DNA of 64,000 nucleotides from Bacillus sp. es.034 (GCF_002563655.1 NZ_PDIY01000001.1:2392001-2456000); one strand, 5' to 3'. Positions 39,812 through 49,736 are shown, numbered from the stretch's first letter. Made by a program: numbers and translations. Notes: generated from the letters alone by a model not told the origin.

Positions 39812-40669
39812 ATGCTTCAAGCTATTTTTCAATATGAATTTTTACAAAATGCATTTCTGACAGGAATCCTTATCGGGATTATCGCTCCGTTACTCGGGGC
39901 ATTCATCGTGGTTAGGAGATTATCCCTGATTGCCGATGCCCTGAGCCATGTGACGCTCTCAGGCATTGCGGCAAGTCTGTACTTAAGCAAAACGTTGCCT
40001 GGATTTTCAGGGTTGAATCCCCTTTACTTTGGAATGGCGTTCTCCGTGATGGGTTCCTTATTCATAGAACGATTAAGAATGGTATATAAGCATTACCAGG
40101 AGCTTGCGATCCCGATCATCCTGTCCGGGGGAATCGGGATAGGGGTCATATTCATTTCACTCGCCGACGGTTTCAACACGGATCTATTCAGTTATTTATT
40201 TGGGAGTGTCAGCGCAGTCAGCAGGGGGGACCTGTATCTGATTGGCGGGATCAGTGTCCTTGTCATCGGAGTGATTTTCTTATTGTATAAAGAGTTATTC
40301 CTTTTATCCTTTGATGAGGATCATGCAAAGGCATCCGGGATCCCTGCGAAGGCGATCCATTTTATCTTCATGATCATGGTCGCCCTTGTGATTGCCGCCT
40401 CCATGCGCATTGTGGGAATCCTTCTGGTATCATCTCTCATGACATTGCCGGTTGCCGCGAGTATCAGGATCGCGAACGGATTTAAACAGACGATTGGATA
40501 TTCCCTTTTATTCGGGGAGATTTCCGTCATCGTCGGGCTAGTGAGCGCCTTTTATTTGAATCTTGCTCCCGGTGGAACGATCGTCATGACAGCCATCTTG
40601 ATTCTTCTCCTGACGATCCTCATCAAGAAATTGAGGTCGTCGAGTCATTCTTCAAAAGGTGAGGTGTAG
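39812..40669 (+). CDS. znuB: Zinc ABC transporter permease
   Basis: Integral membrane permease of the ZnuB/AdcB (ABC-3) family, 285 residues, with eight or so hydrophobic helices. The family hallmark stretch VVRRLSLIADALSHVTLSGIA opens the protein (about 30-52); DEDHAKASGIP lies in the middle cytoplasmic loop. RBS CGGAGGG precedes ATG 39812. It is between the ATPase gene and zur. Confidence 0.93.
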   Translation: MLQAIFQYEFLQNAFLTGILIGIIAPLLGAFIVVRRLSLIADALSHVTLSGIAASLYLSKTLPGFSGLNPLYFGMAFSVMGSLFIERLRMVYKHYQELAIPIILSGGIGIGVIFISLADGFNTDLFSYLFGSVSAVSRGDLYLIGGISVLVIGVIFLLYKELFLLSFDEDHAKASGIPAKAIHFIFMIMVALVIAASMRIVGILLVSSLMTLPVAASIRIANGFKQTIGYSLLFGEISVIVGLVSAFYLNLAPGGTIVMTAILILLLTILIKKLRSSSHSSKGEV

Positions 40670-40672
40670 GAA

Positions 40673-41089
40673 ATGAATGTAACGGAAGCGATGGATTTGT
40701 TAAAAGCAAAAGGATATAAGCATACGGGGAAACGGCAGCAATTACTTGAACTGTTTTCAAGCTCGAATAAATATTTAACGGCGAGGGACGTGCTGGAGTA
40801 TATGAAAGCCGATTATCCCGGTCTGAGCTTCGATACCATTTATCGTAATTTAAGCCTATTCGTAGAGCTTGGCATACTGGAAGAAACGGAGTTATCCAGT
40901 GAAAGGCATTTCCGGATTACGTGTGAAAGTCATCATCACCATCATCACTTCATTTGTATGGATTGTGGGAAAACGAAAGAAATCCATACCTGTCCAATGG
41001 AAGCGTTGAAAGAAAATTTAGCTGAAACCGGCTATGATATATCGGGACATAAATTTGAAATATACGGTAAATGTCCACAGTGTCAATAG
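40673..41089 (+). CDS. zur: Zinc uptake repressor Zur (Fur family)
   Basis: Fur-family metalloregulator, 138 residues, most likely the zinc-sensing one because it is the third gene of the zinc importer operon. N-terminal winged HTH ([18 protein letters not shown], about 60-78), the His cluster [17 protein letters not shown] (about 83-99) and the C-terminal CPQC. It starts three nt after the permease stop, behind AGGTG. Likely autoregulated via the box at 38978-39001. Confidence 0.92.
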   Translation: MNVTEAMDLLKAKGYKHTGKRQQLLELFSSSNKYLTARDVLEYMKADYPGLSFDTIYRNLSLFVELGILEETELSSERHFRITCESHHHHHHFICMDCGKTKEIHTCPMEALKENLAETGYDISGHKFEIYGKCPQCQ

Positions 41090-41113
41090 GGATCCCTCGG
41101 GGTCTCTTTTTTC
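41089..41113 (+). terminator. Terminator after zur
   Basis: GGGATCCC pairs with GGGGTCTC (two G-U pairs), loop TCG, then TTTTTT. Confidence 0.65.
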
Positions 41114-41193
41114 TTGCGAACATCTTCACGTGTTTAACCTTGTGTAAAGGAGGGGAAAAATAGGTAGATAGAAGGAATAGAGGAGATGTAGCC

Positions 41194-41556
41194 ATGAGAT
41201 CGGCCCCTTTCACACACTGCCCCACCAATAAAAAAAACTGTGTGAGTACGATAGACCTTACGTCTTACCACAGGATCGCGCCTCTTCCCGTAAATGGGAA
41301 AGTGGCAAATACGAAAGCAAGGATACACCAGACGCTGAATCAATTTGATCATGTGGAAATAAAGGAAGAAGGGACGCATTATGTGCATGCCGTCTTCACA
41401 TCCAAATGGATGAAATTCAAGGATGACCTGGAGCTTTATATTGATGAAAGTACCCGCCTATTGCATTTCAAGTCGGGTTCACGCCTAGGGTATTATGATT
41501 TCAAAGTGAATCGGAAGCGCGTAGAACGATTTAAATCCTTGTTTAAAAAGGCATAG
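41194..41556 (+). CDS. DUF1499 family protein
   Basis: 120-residue protein of the DUF1499 family, function unknown. Family features are the N-terminal CPTNKKNCVSTID and the C-terminal LLHFKSGSRLGYYDFKVNRKRVERF, typical of the family's last third. No membrane segment or signal peptide. RBS GAGGAG precedes ATG 41194. It stands alone between the zur and yqfW terminators. Confidence 0.8.
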   Translation: MRSAPFTHCPTNKKNCVSTIDLTSYHRIAPLPVNGKVANTKARIHQTLNQFDHVEIKEEGTHYVHAVFTSKWMKFKDDLELYIDESTRLLHFKSGSRLGYYDFKVNRKRVERFKSLFKKA

Positions 41557-41587
41557 AAAAAGCCTCGATTCCGAGGCCATTTCTATG
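41552..41587. terminator. Bidirectional terminator between the DUF1499 gene and yqfW
   Basis: CATAGAAA-AA-GCCTCG / CGAGGC-CA-TTTCTATG: two nested stems with a small internal loop; the minus-strand side has a TTTTT run after the inner stem. Confidence 0.75.
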
Positions 41588-41588
41588 A

Positions 41589-42158
41589 TTAGCGTTGTTG
41601 CTGCAGCCAGTTCTGTACCCAGGAATCCGCTTCCTTCCAGTCATTCACACGAATGACCCCATCAGGGATCGGTTTTTGATTATAAGGCGTGTTGAATAAC
41701 AAAACCGGGATGGATAATTCCTCGGATATGGCCACTGCATTATCGTGTTTATCTTCAAAGAAAATATCGACTGCATGTTTTTTTGCAGTGGATATTTTAT
41801 CGTGAGATCCGATCAATTCGATATGATGATACATAAGGTCCTGTTCATCGAACCATTCCTTCGTAATATCGATGAGGTCGGTTCTTCTTGCACTGATAAA
41901 ATAAAGTTCGTGCTTCTCTTTCCACTGATCCAGGATCGTTTTTGCGCCGGGAGCAAGGGGAGACTCTTTGTAAATGAGCGGTTCTGCTTCTTTGAACCAT
42001 TTTCCAAAGGTTTGGGGTGATATGTCCAAAACCTTTGTCAGCTCGTATTGGGTGATGTCCTGTAAGGTTAAATTCAGTTGAAAATGATCATTTATGTGAG
42101 GCAGTAAAGATTCAGGTGACGTAACTGTCCCATCAATATCGATTCCAAAACGTTTCAT
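41589..42158 (-). CDS. yqfW: HAD-family nucleotidase-like protein (YqfW)
   Basis: HAD-superfamily phosphatase of the 5'(3')-deoxyribonucleotidase type, 189 residues. Motif I is FGIDIDGTVTSPE at the N-terminus, motif II ISARRTD around residue 93, and motif IV FFEDKHDNA near 132. Substrate uncertain. RBS AAGGGGAG precedes the ATG. It matches the position of yqfW. Confidence 0.85.
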   Translation of the reverse strand: MKRFGIDIDGTVTSPESLLPHINDHFQLNLTLQDITQYELTKVLDISPQTFGKWFKEAEPLIYKESPLAPGAKTILDQWKEKHELYFISARRTDLIDITKEWFDEQDLMYHHIELIGSHDKISTAKKHAVDIFFEDKHDNAVAISEELSIPVLLFNTPYNQKPIPDGVIRVNDWKEADSWVQNWLQQQR

Positions 42159-42361
42159 TCTTTATCATACTCCCCTTTATAAAAACTTCTTCAAGTTTAT
42201 CACATTCCCCCTATTGAAATAACCTCGAAAAACAATTATTCCTTTGAACAGCATACGTGCTATCGCAAGGATAACAAAAATGACAAAGATTAGCATAGTA
42301 AAAAAGCTGAACTGACACACAATAAGAAGGCTCCCAAACACAGAAAGTGAGGGATTGCTGT

Positions 42362-42745
42362 ATGAGTGATGAACGACGCGAATTAAATAGCGTTGATCGA
42401 AATCTTCAAGATATCGACGTGTATTACGACAATCCGGAAACAGATGTGAGTAGAGATGATTACCGTGAAGAAACAGCAGCAGAAATTGCTGCTCCAATGA
42501 ATGTGAGCCGCGACTTTGAAGATGATGCCGCAGAAGATGCAACAACATCAGGTCGTGTGTTAGGATACTCTGCACTTGCACTATCCATTCTTTCCTTATT
42601 TATTCTCCCGGTCATCATGGGGGCAGCAGGGATTGTCCTTGGGTTTGTGGCAAGACGCAGGGGGGCAGAGATGCTCGGTGCCTGGGCAATCGGAATTGGG
42701 GCCGTATCGATAATCGTAGGATTATTTGTACTGCCGTTCTTTTAA
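42362..42745 (+). CDS. yqfX: DUF4190-type membrane protein YqfX
   Basis: Small membrane protein, 127 residues, function unknown. I use ATG 42362 (MSDERRELNSVDRNLQD) behind GAGGG; the frame extends five codons up to a GTG. The N-terminal half is acidic and soluble, the C-terminal half has two membrane helices (LGYSALALSILSLFILPVIM and AWAIGIGAVSIIVGLFVLP) separated by a Gly-rich loop GFVARRRGAEMLG. Confidence 0.8.
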   Translation: MSDERRELNSVDRNLQDIDVYYDNPETDVSRDDYREETAAEIAAPMNVSRDFEDDAAEDATTSGRVLGYSALALSILSLFILPVIMGAAGIVLGFVARRRGAEMLGAWAIGIGAVSIIVGLFVLPFF

Positions 42746-42783
42746 ACGAAATGGTTTTTCTTGAAATTGGGAGCGTTTCAGGA

Positions 42784-42826
42784 AATGAAAAAAAAGAGGG
42801 CTGATCATTGATCAGCCCTCTTTCAT
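42784..42826. terminator. Bidirectional terminator between yqfX and ispG
   Basis: GAGGGCTGATCATTGATCAGCCCTC (42796-42820) is a long perfect stem with a small loop; the A-run at its left gives a strong T-run on the ispG strand. Confidence 0.9.
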
Positions 42827-42834
42827 GCATCGGC

Positions 42835-43950
42835 TTAGACTTGCTCCTGCTCTTTCTTTTCAGCTTCCTGCTTTGCGAAGTACTCTTCTGCAATCTTGTC
42901 GATTTCTTTCTTTAATTCTTCCACCATGGTCTCTTCAGGTACTTTACGGACCGTTTTTCCCTTACGGAAAAGGAGTCCTTCCCCTCGGGCACCGGCAATC
43001 CCGATGTCAGCCTCTCTGGCTTCCCCGGGTCCATTCACTGCACAACCCAGCACAGCAACCTTGATCGGTGCTTTAATCGTGGAAATATATTCTTCCACCT
43101 CATTGGCGATTGAAATCAAGTCGATTTCAATACGACCGCAAGTCGGACACGAAATTAATGTAGCTGCGTTTGCTGCCAATCCAAATGACTTCAATAATTC
43201 TCTTGCTACTTTCACTTCTTCGACGGGATCTGCACTCAAGGAAATCCGGACCGTGTTACCGATTCCAAGACTCAGGATGGCTCCAAGGCCAGCGGCACTT
43301 TTAACGGTACCTGCAAACAGAGTTCCTGATTCTGTGATCCCAAGATGAAGCGGGTAGTCGAAGGCTTTCGCAGCTTTCGTGTATGCCTCGATGGCTAAAT
43401 TCACATCAGATGCCTTCATGGATACGATGATGTCATGGAAATCGAGGTCTTCAAGGATTTTAATATGATGAAGGGCACTTTCCACCATTCCATCAGCTGT
43501 CGGGTATCCATATTTTTCCAGAATTTTTCTTTCCAGACTCCCTGCGTTCACTCCGATACGAATCGGGATGCCTTTTTCTTTTGCTGCCTTGACTACTGCC
43601 TCGACTTTTTCGCGGCGGCCGATATTCCCTGGATTGATCCGGATTTTATCAGCTCCGCCTTCAATGGCTTTCAGGGCTAATTTATAGTCAAAATGTATAT
43701 CGACAACAAGTGGGATATTGATTTGCTTTTTGATATCAGCAATGGCGTCGGCTGCACGTTCATCCGGGCATGCGACACGTACGACCTGACATCCTGCTTC
43801 TTCCAGACGGTGAATTTCTTTAACCGTTGCTTCAACATCATGGGTTTTGGTCGTGGTCATACTTTGGATGACCACTTCGTTATTACCGCCGATCGTTAAA
43901 TTTCCTACTTTGACAGGACGTGTTTTTGTACGATGTATAATTTCACTCAA
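42835..43950 (-). CDS. ispG: 4-hydroxy-3-methylbut-2-en-1-yl diphosphate synthase (flavodoxin)
   Basis: 4Fe-4S enzyme of the MEP isoprenoid pathway, one step before IspH. The 371-residue product starts at TTG 43950 ([17 protein letters not shown]) behind AAAGGAG. The TIM barrel opens with [18 protein letters not shown]; the cluster Cys are in [12 protein letters not shown] and [14 protein letters not shown] Lys/Glu-rich tail follows. Monocistronic. Confidence 0.96.
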   Translation of the reverse strand: MSEIIHRTKTRPVKVGNLTIGGNNEVVIQSMTTTKTHDVEATVKEIHRLEEAGCQVVRVACPDERAADAIADIKKQINIPLVVDIHFDYKLALKAIEGGADKIRINPGNIGRREKVEAVVKAAKEKGIPIRIGVNAGSLERKILEKYGYPTADGMVESALHHIKILEDLDFHDIIVSMKASDVNLAIEAYTKAAKAFDYPLHLGITESGTLFAGTVKSAAGLGAILSLGIGNTVRISLSADPVEEVKVARELLKSFGLAANAATLISCPTCGRIEIDLISIANEVEEYISTIKAPIKVAVLGCAVNGPGEAREADIGIAGARGEGLLFRKGKTVRKVPEETMVEELKKEIDKIAEEYFAKQEAEKKEQEQV

Positions 43951-44064
43951 GTGTAATTCGCTCCTTTAGAAAGGTTCTCAAAGTTTCATTATAAGTAATA
44001 CGAAGCTATTGTAACAGTGTTTTGTGTAAAATGACAAGAAATAGGTGTTTAAGAAATGGTCAGG

Positions 44065-44433
44065 TCATTGATAATTGGGTATTTTGTAGGTTTTCCCTAT
44101 TTGGATCTTTGCCGGGGGGACATCATTCAATTCTTCAAAGTCGGCGATCACCCGGTCGATGGAGACGGGAATGGATCCATCAAGAAGATCTTCCACAAGG
44201 CTCAATACTGTATCACCCGGCTTCACCTCCATTTCCACATATGGAAGGGAGGAGGGGGCTTCACCTCTTTTAACAGGTTCTTGTGGGACGTCACCTTGAT
44301 TCCCATTCACCAGGGGCTCTGAGGAGGCGACGGTCGCTTCTTTATACAAGAGACGTAACGTCCCCTTATTTAAATCATAATAAACACTGTATAGAAGAAT
44401 GATAATACCAAAGAAAATTGCCATTCGTTTCAT
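44065..44433 (-). CDS. yqfZ: LysM domain protein YqfZ-like
   Basis: 122-residue protein with one N-terminal membrane segment (MKRMAIFFGIIILLYSVYYD) and a C-terminal LysM-type domain (VKPGDTVLSLVEDLLDGSIP to QIGKTYKIPNY). It is probably exposed on the outside of the membrane, near peptidoglycan. RBS GGGAGGAAATATAG precedes the ATG. Position next to ispG matches B. subtilis yqfZ. Confidence 0.8.
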   Translation of the reverse strand: MKRMAIFFGIIILLYSVYYDLNKGTLRLLYKEATVASSEPLVNGNQGDVPQEPVKRGEAPSSLPYVEMEVKPGDTVLSLVEDLLDGSIPVSIDRVIADFEELNDVPPAKIQIGKTYKIPNYQ

Positions 44434-44491
44434 CTATATTTCCTCCCGGTTAATGTGATGTCTGAATGGACCATTGAAGGAGTTGTGTGAT

Positions 44492-45670
44492 GTGAGAGAG
44501 AAGCTTCTTCCATTTGTGATCGGTTTACTGCCCATACTGATGGTACTGGGGAATTCCATGCTGATTCCCATTCTTCCTGAGATTGAAGAAAATTTGCATT
44601 TAGGGAGCAGATGGTCCGGCTTCATTTTAAGTTCATTTACAATCCCTGCAGCTTTGGTCATCCCCTTTACAGGGATACTGTCTGATCGCTATGGGCGTAA
44701 ACGGTTGATCAGCCTTTCGTTATGGATCATGATTCTTGGAAGTATATTGTGTATCTTCAACGGAGGGGTCATAAGCCTTTTTATGCTCGGCAGAGGACTG
44801 CAAGGTGTTGGAGCAGCAGGGACGATGCCTCTCGCCATGGCATTGATCGGTGATCTTTATCATGGGGATGAGCGCTCAAGGATGCTTGGTTCATTGGAGG
44901 TATTCAATGGTATCGGAAAAGTGGCGGCCCCACTTATTGGTGCCACCCTCGCCCAACTTGTTCTTTGGGATCAGTCATTTTGGGTGTTCCCCGTGATTTC
45001 ACTAGTGATCTTAGTAGGTCTGAGACAAACAGTCGAATCAACTAAAGGTGTTCGGAAATTGGATACGAAAGCATTCTCTGCCGTTTTTATTTCAAAGGGG
45101 AGGCTGCTGATCCCTCTCTATTTCATCGGAGGAACCGGCTTATTTTTATTATTCGGCATTCTCTTCTATCTTTCCTACCATATTGAAAATACTTTTCATA
45201 TTGATGGATTTTTCAAAGGATTTTCGTTCATTTTTCCCCTTGGGGCGATGACGATCTGTTCGTATTGGTGCGGAAAAAGATTGAAGACTGATGAGGAATT
45301 GGGTTGGACCTATTTGAAATGTGGACTAATCACGATGAGCATCCCTTTAGGATTATTGATCTTTTTTTCTTCATTGGGATCTTTGATGTTTTTTCTCACC
45401 ATAAGCTTTGGGGGATTGGGGCTGATACTTCCTGTTATCAATACGTTCATAACGGGAAGCGTATCTGAAAAAGAAAGGGGGATGGTTGTCAGCCTTTATG
45501 GTGCTGTAAGATTTGGCGGTGTGGCGTTGGGCCCGGTTGCCTTTGGCGTGTGGAGGGAGGATCCAACACACATGTATATCATCACATTTGGGTTCACATT
45601 GATGAATATCCTCCTATTTGCATTTCTTTCTATTCGGACAAAAGGGGAGGTCCGAACTGAAATCCAATAG
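44492..45670 (+). CDS. MFS efflux transporter (DHA1-like)
   Basis: Major facilitator with 12 predicted helices, 392 residues. The start is GTG 44492 behind AAGGAG; the frame opens a few codons earlier. Motif A is visible (GILSDRYGRKRLI) after helix 2, and motif C-type GRGLQGVGAAGTMPLAMALIGD follows, pointing to the drug/proton antiporter group. The substrate cannot be told. Divergent from yqfZ, which starts 58 nt away. Confidence 0.85.
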   Translation: MREKLLPFVIGLLPILMVLGNSMLIPILPEIEENLHLGSRWSGFILSSFTIPAALVIPFTGILSDRYGRKRLISLSLWIMILGSILCIFNGGVISLFMLGRGLQGVGAAGTMPLAMALIGDLYHGDERSRMLGSLEVFNGIGKVAAPLIGATLAQLVLWDQSFWVFPVISLVILVGLRQTVESTKGVRKLDTKAFSAVFISKGRLLIPLYFIGGTGLFLLFGILFYLSYHIENTFHIDGFFKGFSFIFPLGAMTICSYWCGKRLKTDEELGWTYLKCGLITMSIPLGLLIFFSSLGSLMFFLTISFGGLGLILPVINTFITGSVSEKERGMVVSLYGAVRFGGVALGPVAFGVWREDPTHMYIITFGFTLMNILLFAFLSIRTKGEVRTEIQ

Positions 45671-45683
45671 ACCGTTCAATGAA

Positions 45684-45722
45684 CAAAAGTCCCCGTCAAG
45701 TGGAGACGGGGACTTTGTTTAA
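45684..45722. terminator. Bidirectional terminator MFS/yqgB
   Basis: AAAGTCCCCGTC (45686-45697) pairs perfectly with GACGGGGACTTT (45705-45716); T-rich on the plus side (TTTGTTT). The yqgB stop lies at its right edge. Confidence 0.88.
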
Positions 45723-46492
45723 TGGCGTATTTTCCTTTGAGGGATTTCCTTCACTACTAAATACAAGATGACGGTAATGACAAACCAGTCCAATATTGGA
45801 GCAGCGGGGATCCTGGTTTGTAATAATTCCATTAGGGTAAAAAATACGGTAGAAACCGTAGCCGAATAGGCGGTGATACGAAAGCTTTGGCGGTATGGTA
45901 CATTTCGTTTCATTACATTTGCAAAGGTAACACCGATGAGGGCGAAAATGGTTATTTTTAAAAATGTCATTCCGGAGGTGAATATGTAAAGAATGCTTAA
46001 TGCCACAGGGATCAATATCCATTTCAGATCTTTGAGTGAATTCAGGATATCGAGTAACCCATCCTCTGTTACAGTGCTATCACCAAACAACGTATAAGAT
46101 GAGGATTGAACATGTCCCTGGCTGATGACCACAAAGTCATTCTTTAGGAAGGCAACCGTATTTTCATTCCTGTCCAGGTTACCTTCTTTCATTTGCCCGG
46201 TATCATCCAAGATGATAGTGATGCCTTCTTTCTCGAGGGTCACGGGTCCTGACTGATCAGAGGATAAGGAGCCATTCTCGATCGAAAACGATGGCAGTTC
46301 TTTATCCAGTGAATCTCTTAATGTATCAAGGGCACTGGTTGCGAACGATACAAATTGTACAGCCACAGGAATGATGGATATAAGAGCAAGCAAAAAAATG
46401 AAACGGATTGTCTTCCCAATACCCTGGAAACGGAATTTTGCAATATCTTTAGGGGAATAGATACTTTTATACAATTGCTGAAATACATTCAT
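45719..46492 (-). CDS. yqgB: DUF1189 membrane protein YqgB
   Basis: 257-residue membrane protein of unknown function. The N-terminus has a helix (IGKTIRFIFLLALISIIPVA) followed by a large probable extracellular domain (about 50-150), then four membrane helices up to the basic C-terminus KEIPQRKIRH. This is the layout of the DUF1189 family. It is placed as in B. subtilis yqgB. Confidence 0.8.
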   Translation of the reverse strand: MNVFQQLYKSIYSPKDIAKFRFQGIGKTIRFIFLLALISIIPVAVQFVSFATSALDTLRDSLDKELPSFSIENGSLSSDQSGPVTLEKEGITIILDDTGQMKEGNLDRNENTVAFLKNDFVVISQGHVQSSSYTLFGDSTVTEDGLLDILNSLKDLKWILIPVALSILYIFTSGMTFLKITIFALIGVTFANVMKRNVPYRQSFRITAYSATVSTVFFTLMELLQTRIPAAPILDWFVITVILYLVVKEIPQRKIRH

Positions 46493-46738
46493 TTCGATTA
46501 TTTCTCCTTTCGTGCATACCCTATCTATTTTAAGCTTGACTTTATACTTTCATCAAGTAAGTACTTTGGAAATAATTTAGAATTAATATTATTTGTAACA
46601 TAAATGCAATAAAAGTCGACTTTTATTAACCTATTGTAAATTTGGAGTAAAAAGTATTTACGTAAGCCCCGTAATATATTAAAAATGATATGGGGTTTTT
46701 GTTGTTTAATGTCGAAAATATATGTAGGGGTTGAAAAA
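46493..46738. other. Intergenic region yqgB / Na-Pi carrier
   Basis: About 245 AT-rich, non-coding bases. A loose hairpin AAGCCCC...GGGGTTTTT (about 46664-46700) sits before the carrier gene's ribosome binding site (TAGGGG). I see no convincing promoter pair. Confidence 0.3.
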
Positions 46739-48367
46739 ATGGAATTAAATTGGCAGGAAATGTTGTTTCAGTTCTTTGGAGGACTAGGTATTTTCCTCTT
46801 TGGGATAAAGTATATGGGGGACGGCCTTCAGAAGTCAGCGGGTGAACGCCTTAAGGAAATCCTTGATAAGTTCACGACCAATCCGTTCATGGGTGTGTTG
46901 GCTGGGGTTTTTGTTACAGTCCTGATCCAGTCGAGCAGTGGTACGACAGTAATCGTAGTCGGGCTGGTAAGTGCAGGTTTCATGACCCTCAGACAAGCGA
47001 TCGGTGTCATCATGGGTGCCAATATCGGTACGACGGTGACTGCCTTCATCATTGGTGTGGACATTGGGGAGTATGCTCTTCCAATCATTGCCTTGGGTAC
47101 CATCCTGTTATTCTTCTTCAAGAATAAAAAAGTCCACAACGTTGGACAAATGATCTTTGGCTTCGGTGCCTTATTCTATGGGCTTGAATTAATGGGTGGG
47201 GGAATGAAACCTTTACGCTCATTGGAAGCATTCCATGATTTGACGGTCAGCATGAGTGATAATCCGATTCTTGGAGTGGTCGTCGGTACATTGTTCACCG
47301 TTATTGTACAAAGTTCATCTGCCACGATCGGTATCCTTCAGGAGCTATACAGCTCAAACCTTGTTGACTTACAGGCAGGACTGCCTATTTTATTCGGGGA
47401 TAATATCGGGACAACGATCACAGCGGTATTGGCTGCACTGGGTGCGTCAGTTGCTGCCAGACGAGCTGCGGCGGTTCATGTACTCTTTAACTTAATCGGA
47501 ACAACCATATTCTTGATCATATTGCCGTTATTCTCAAAGTTTGTCGTATTTCTACAAACTACATTCAACCTGAATGAGCCTATGACGATTGCATTCGCTC
47601 ATGGTACTTTCAATATAACGAATACCATCATTCAATTTCCGTTCATCGCCGTATTGGCGCTGATCGTAACGAAGTTGATTCCGGGTCAGGATTCTATCGT
47701 GGATTATAACTCTAAACACCTGGATCCTGTATTCATCGAACAATCTCCATCCATTGCGTTGGGCCAGGCAAAAGAAGAAGTTCTCCGCATGGGGACATTT
47801 GCCGTAAAAGGATTACAGGAAACAAATGAGTTCTTAAAGACAAAGAGCTCAAAAAATTCAGAAGCAGCTTATCAAATTGAAGGTGCCATCAATAATCTTG
47901 ATAAGAAGATCACGAACTATCTTGTTGATCTATCATCTGCTTCCCTCTCGGAATCTGAATCCGAGCGTCATTCGATCCTGATGGATACGGTCCGGGATAT
48001 TGAACGTGTGGGTGATCATTTTGAAAACATTGTTGAGTTAGTTGAATATCAGCAAGCAAACAAAGTGAAAATCACCGATGATGCCATGTCCGATCTTGAA
48101 GTCATGTTCAATTTGACGATTGAAACAGTTGAAAAAGCGATCAAGTCCTTGGATTTGAACGACACTGAAATTGCACGAGAAGTGGCTGAGAAGGAAGATC
48201 AGATCGATAAAATGGAACGTAAGCTAAGGAAACAGCATATCCTGCGTCTGAACGAAGGGAAATGTTCGGGTCAAGCAGGTATCGTATACGTAGATATCAT
48301 CAGTAATCTAGAACGTATTGGAGATCATGCCGTCAATATTGCTGAGGCAGTATTGGGAGTAGAATAA
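46739..48367 (+). CDS. Na/Pi cotransporter with PhoU-like C-terminal domain
   Basis: NptA/PNaS-type sodium-phosphate carrier, 542 residues. I use ATG 46739 (MELNWQEMLFQFFGGLGIF) behind TAGGGG. The N-terminal half holds the duplicated core QSSSGTTVIVVG with ANIGTTVTAF, and QSSSATIGILQ with DNIGTTITAV. The C-terminal 200 residues are a soluble, helical PhoU-like domain (ERVGDHFENIVELVEYQ, NLERIGDHAVNIAEAVL) that probably senses or gates transport. Confidence 0.9.
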   Translation: MELNWQEMLFQFFGGLGIFLFGIKYMGDGLQKSAGERLKEILDKFTTNPFMGVLAGVFVTVLIQSSSGTTVIVVGLVSAGFMTLRQAIGVIMGANIGTTVTAFIIGVDIGEYALPIIALGTILLFFFKNKKVHNVGQMIFGFGALFYGLELMGGGMKPLRSLEAFHDLTVSMSDNPILGVVVGTLFTVIVQSSSATIGILQELYSSNLVDLQAGLPILFGDNIGTTITAVLAALGASVAARRAAAVHVLFNLIGTTIFLIILPLFSKFVVFLQTTFNLNEPMTIAFAHGTFNITNTIIQFPFIAVLALIVTKLIPGQDSIVDYNSKHLDPVFIEQSPSIALGQAKEEVLRMGTFAVKGLQETNEFLKTKSSKNSEAAYQIEGAINNLDKKITNYLVDLSSASLSESESERHSILMDTVRDIERVGDHFENIVELVEYQQANKVKITDDAMSDLEVMFNLTIETVEKAIKSLDLNDTEIAREVAEKEDQIDKMERKLRKQHILRLNEGKCSGQAGIVYVDIISNLERIGDHAVNIAEAVLGVE

Positions 48368-48376
48368 GTTTCTTTC

Positions 48377-48417
48377 CTGACCTCTTTGGAATTTGTCAAA
48401 GGGGTCAGTTTTTTTTA
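48377..48417 (+). terminator. Terminator after the Na/Pi cotransporter
   Basis: CTGACCTCTTTG pairs with CAAAGGGGTCAG (one G-U), then eight T. Confidence 0.9.
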
Positions 48418-48440
48418 TACTCAAAAGGGGGTGTTGAAAC

Positions 48441-48920
48441 GTGGATATCGTTTATTGGAGTATCATTATCATATTCATGATTTTATCGTTTGTCGGGCTT
48501 GTGTACCCGATTTTGCCAAGTGTCGTTTTCTTAATGGGCAGCTTTCTGCTCTATGGGGTGTTTTTCAGCTTTGAACCATTCAGCTGGTTGTTCTGGACTG
48601 TACAGATCCTGTTTGTTGCCCTCTTGTTCGGTGCCGATTATATGGCGAACCTGATCGGTGTCAAAAAGTTCGGAGGCACGAAGGCAGGAATTTGGGGAAG
48701 CACAATCGGGCTGCTCATTGGTCCATTCGTCATCCCAGTCATAGGAATACTGATCGGACCCTTCCTCGGAGCCGTCATAGGCGAATGGGTCGTTCACCGT
48801 TCCAACCTGAAAACTGCAGTTAAAGTGGGGATAGGATCCGTCATAGGTTTCATCTCAAGCGTCTTCACAAAAGGATGCATTCAAATCGTCATGGCCGTGT
48901 ATTTCTTTATGGTCGTGTGA
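48441..48920 (+). CDS. yqgC: DUF456 membrane protein YqgC
   Basis: 159-residue membrane protein of unknown function with five or so helices. The Gly-rich middle GTKAGIWGSTIGLLIGPFVI and IGILIGPFLGAVIGEWVVHR is the DUF456 hallmark. The start is GTG 48441 behind AAAAGGGGG. Located before sodA, as in B. subtilis yqgC. Confidence 0.85.
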   Translation: MDIVYWSIIIIFMILSFVGLVYPILPSVVFLMGSFLLYGVFFSFEPFSWLFWTVQILFVALLFGADYMANLIGVKKFGGTKAGIWGSTIGLLIGPFVIPVIGILIGPFLGAVIGEWVVHRSNLKTAVKVGIGSVIGFISSVFTKGCIQIVMAVYFFMVV

Positions 48921-49070
48921 AGAGACTCCTCACTATTTAAGATGACCTGCATTACATGAAATATATTTAATGTTTATTGGGCATTTTATTTCTTGTAAGA
49001 AAAAAGTGAGAGATTGAAGGCAAAATATTTGAACAGATATAGTAGTTTTGGTAATCTTATACTGAAACGA

Positions 49071-49090
49071 CCTGAATATAGCTATTCAGG
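49071..49090 (+). promoter_or_regulatory. Inverted repeat in the sodA leader
   Basis: CCTGAATA-TAGC-TATTCAGG: perfect 8-bp arms with a 4-nt loop, 27 nt before the sodA start. Could be an operator or an mRNA-stabilising stem; no assignment. Confidence 0.45.
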
Positions 49091-49116
49091 AAACTATACA
49101 TAGGGAGGAATTTATA

Positions 49117-49725
49117 ATGGCTTACGAATTACCGCAATTACCTTACGCATATGATGCATTAGAACCTCATATCGACAAGGAAACAATGAACATCCACCAC
49201 ACAAAACACCATAACGCATATGTGACGAAAGTAAATGATGCACTTCAAGGACACGACGATTTATTAAGCAAATCCATTGAAGATCTTGTTTCTAACTTAG
49301 ATGCTGTTCCTGAAGGTGCTCGTACGGCAGTTCGAAATAATGGTGGCGGTCACGCTAACCACTCTCTATTCTGGACGGTATTATCACCGAATGGTGGAGG
49401 CGCTCCATCTGGAGAGCTGGCAGATGCCATCTCTTCCAAATTCGGAAGCTTCGATTCATTCAAAGAAGAATTCGCAAATGCTGCTGCAACACGCTTCGGC
49501 TCAGGCTGGGCTTGGCTTGTAGTAAACAACGGTGAATTGGAAGTAACAAGCACACCAAACCAGGACAGTCCTTTAATGGAAGGGAAAACGCCTGTTTTAG
49601 GTCTTGATGTCTGGGAGCATGCTTACTACCTGAACTATCAAAACCGTCGTCCTGATTACATCAGTTCATTCTGGAACGTTGTAAACTGGGATGAAGTAGC
49701 GAAGCGTTATTCAGCTGCAAAGTAA
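49117..49725 (+). CDS. sodA: Superoxide dismutase (Mn/Fe)
   Basis: Cytosolic superoxide dismutase of 202 residues, Mn type by similarity to Bacillus SodA. It begins [20 protein letters not shown]; metal ligands are in the N-terminal [10 protein letters not shown], the mid NHSLFW, and [29 protein letters not shown] precedes ATG 49117. A stem-loop precedes the gene and a terminator follows. Confidence 0.97.
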   Translation: MAYELPQLPYAYDALEPHIDKETMNIHHTKHHNAYVTKVNDALQGHDDLLSKSIEDLVSNLDAVPEGARTAVRNNGGGHANHSLFWTVLSPNGGGAPSGELADAISSKFGSFDSFKEEFANAAATRFGSGWAWLVVNNGELEVTSTPNQDSPLMEGKTPVLGLDVWEHAYYLNYQNRRPDYISSFWNVVNWDEVAKRYSAAK

Positions 49726-49736
49726 TAAAGTACAGG

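Noticed and set aside
46660..46702. AAGCCCC...GGGGTTTTT as an intrinsic terminator or attenuator
   Set aside because: The stem is short (four to five pairs) with a long loop; too weak to call.
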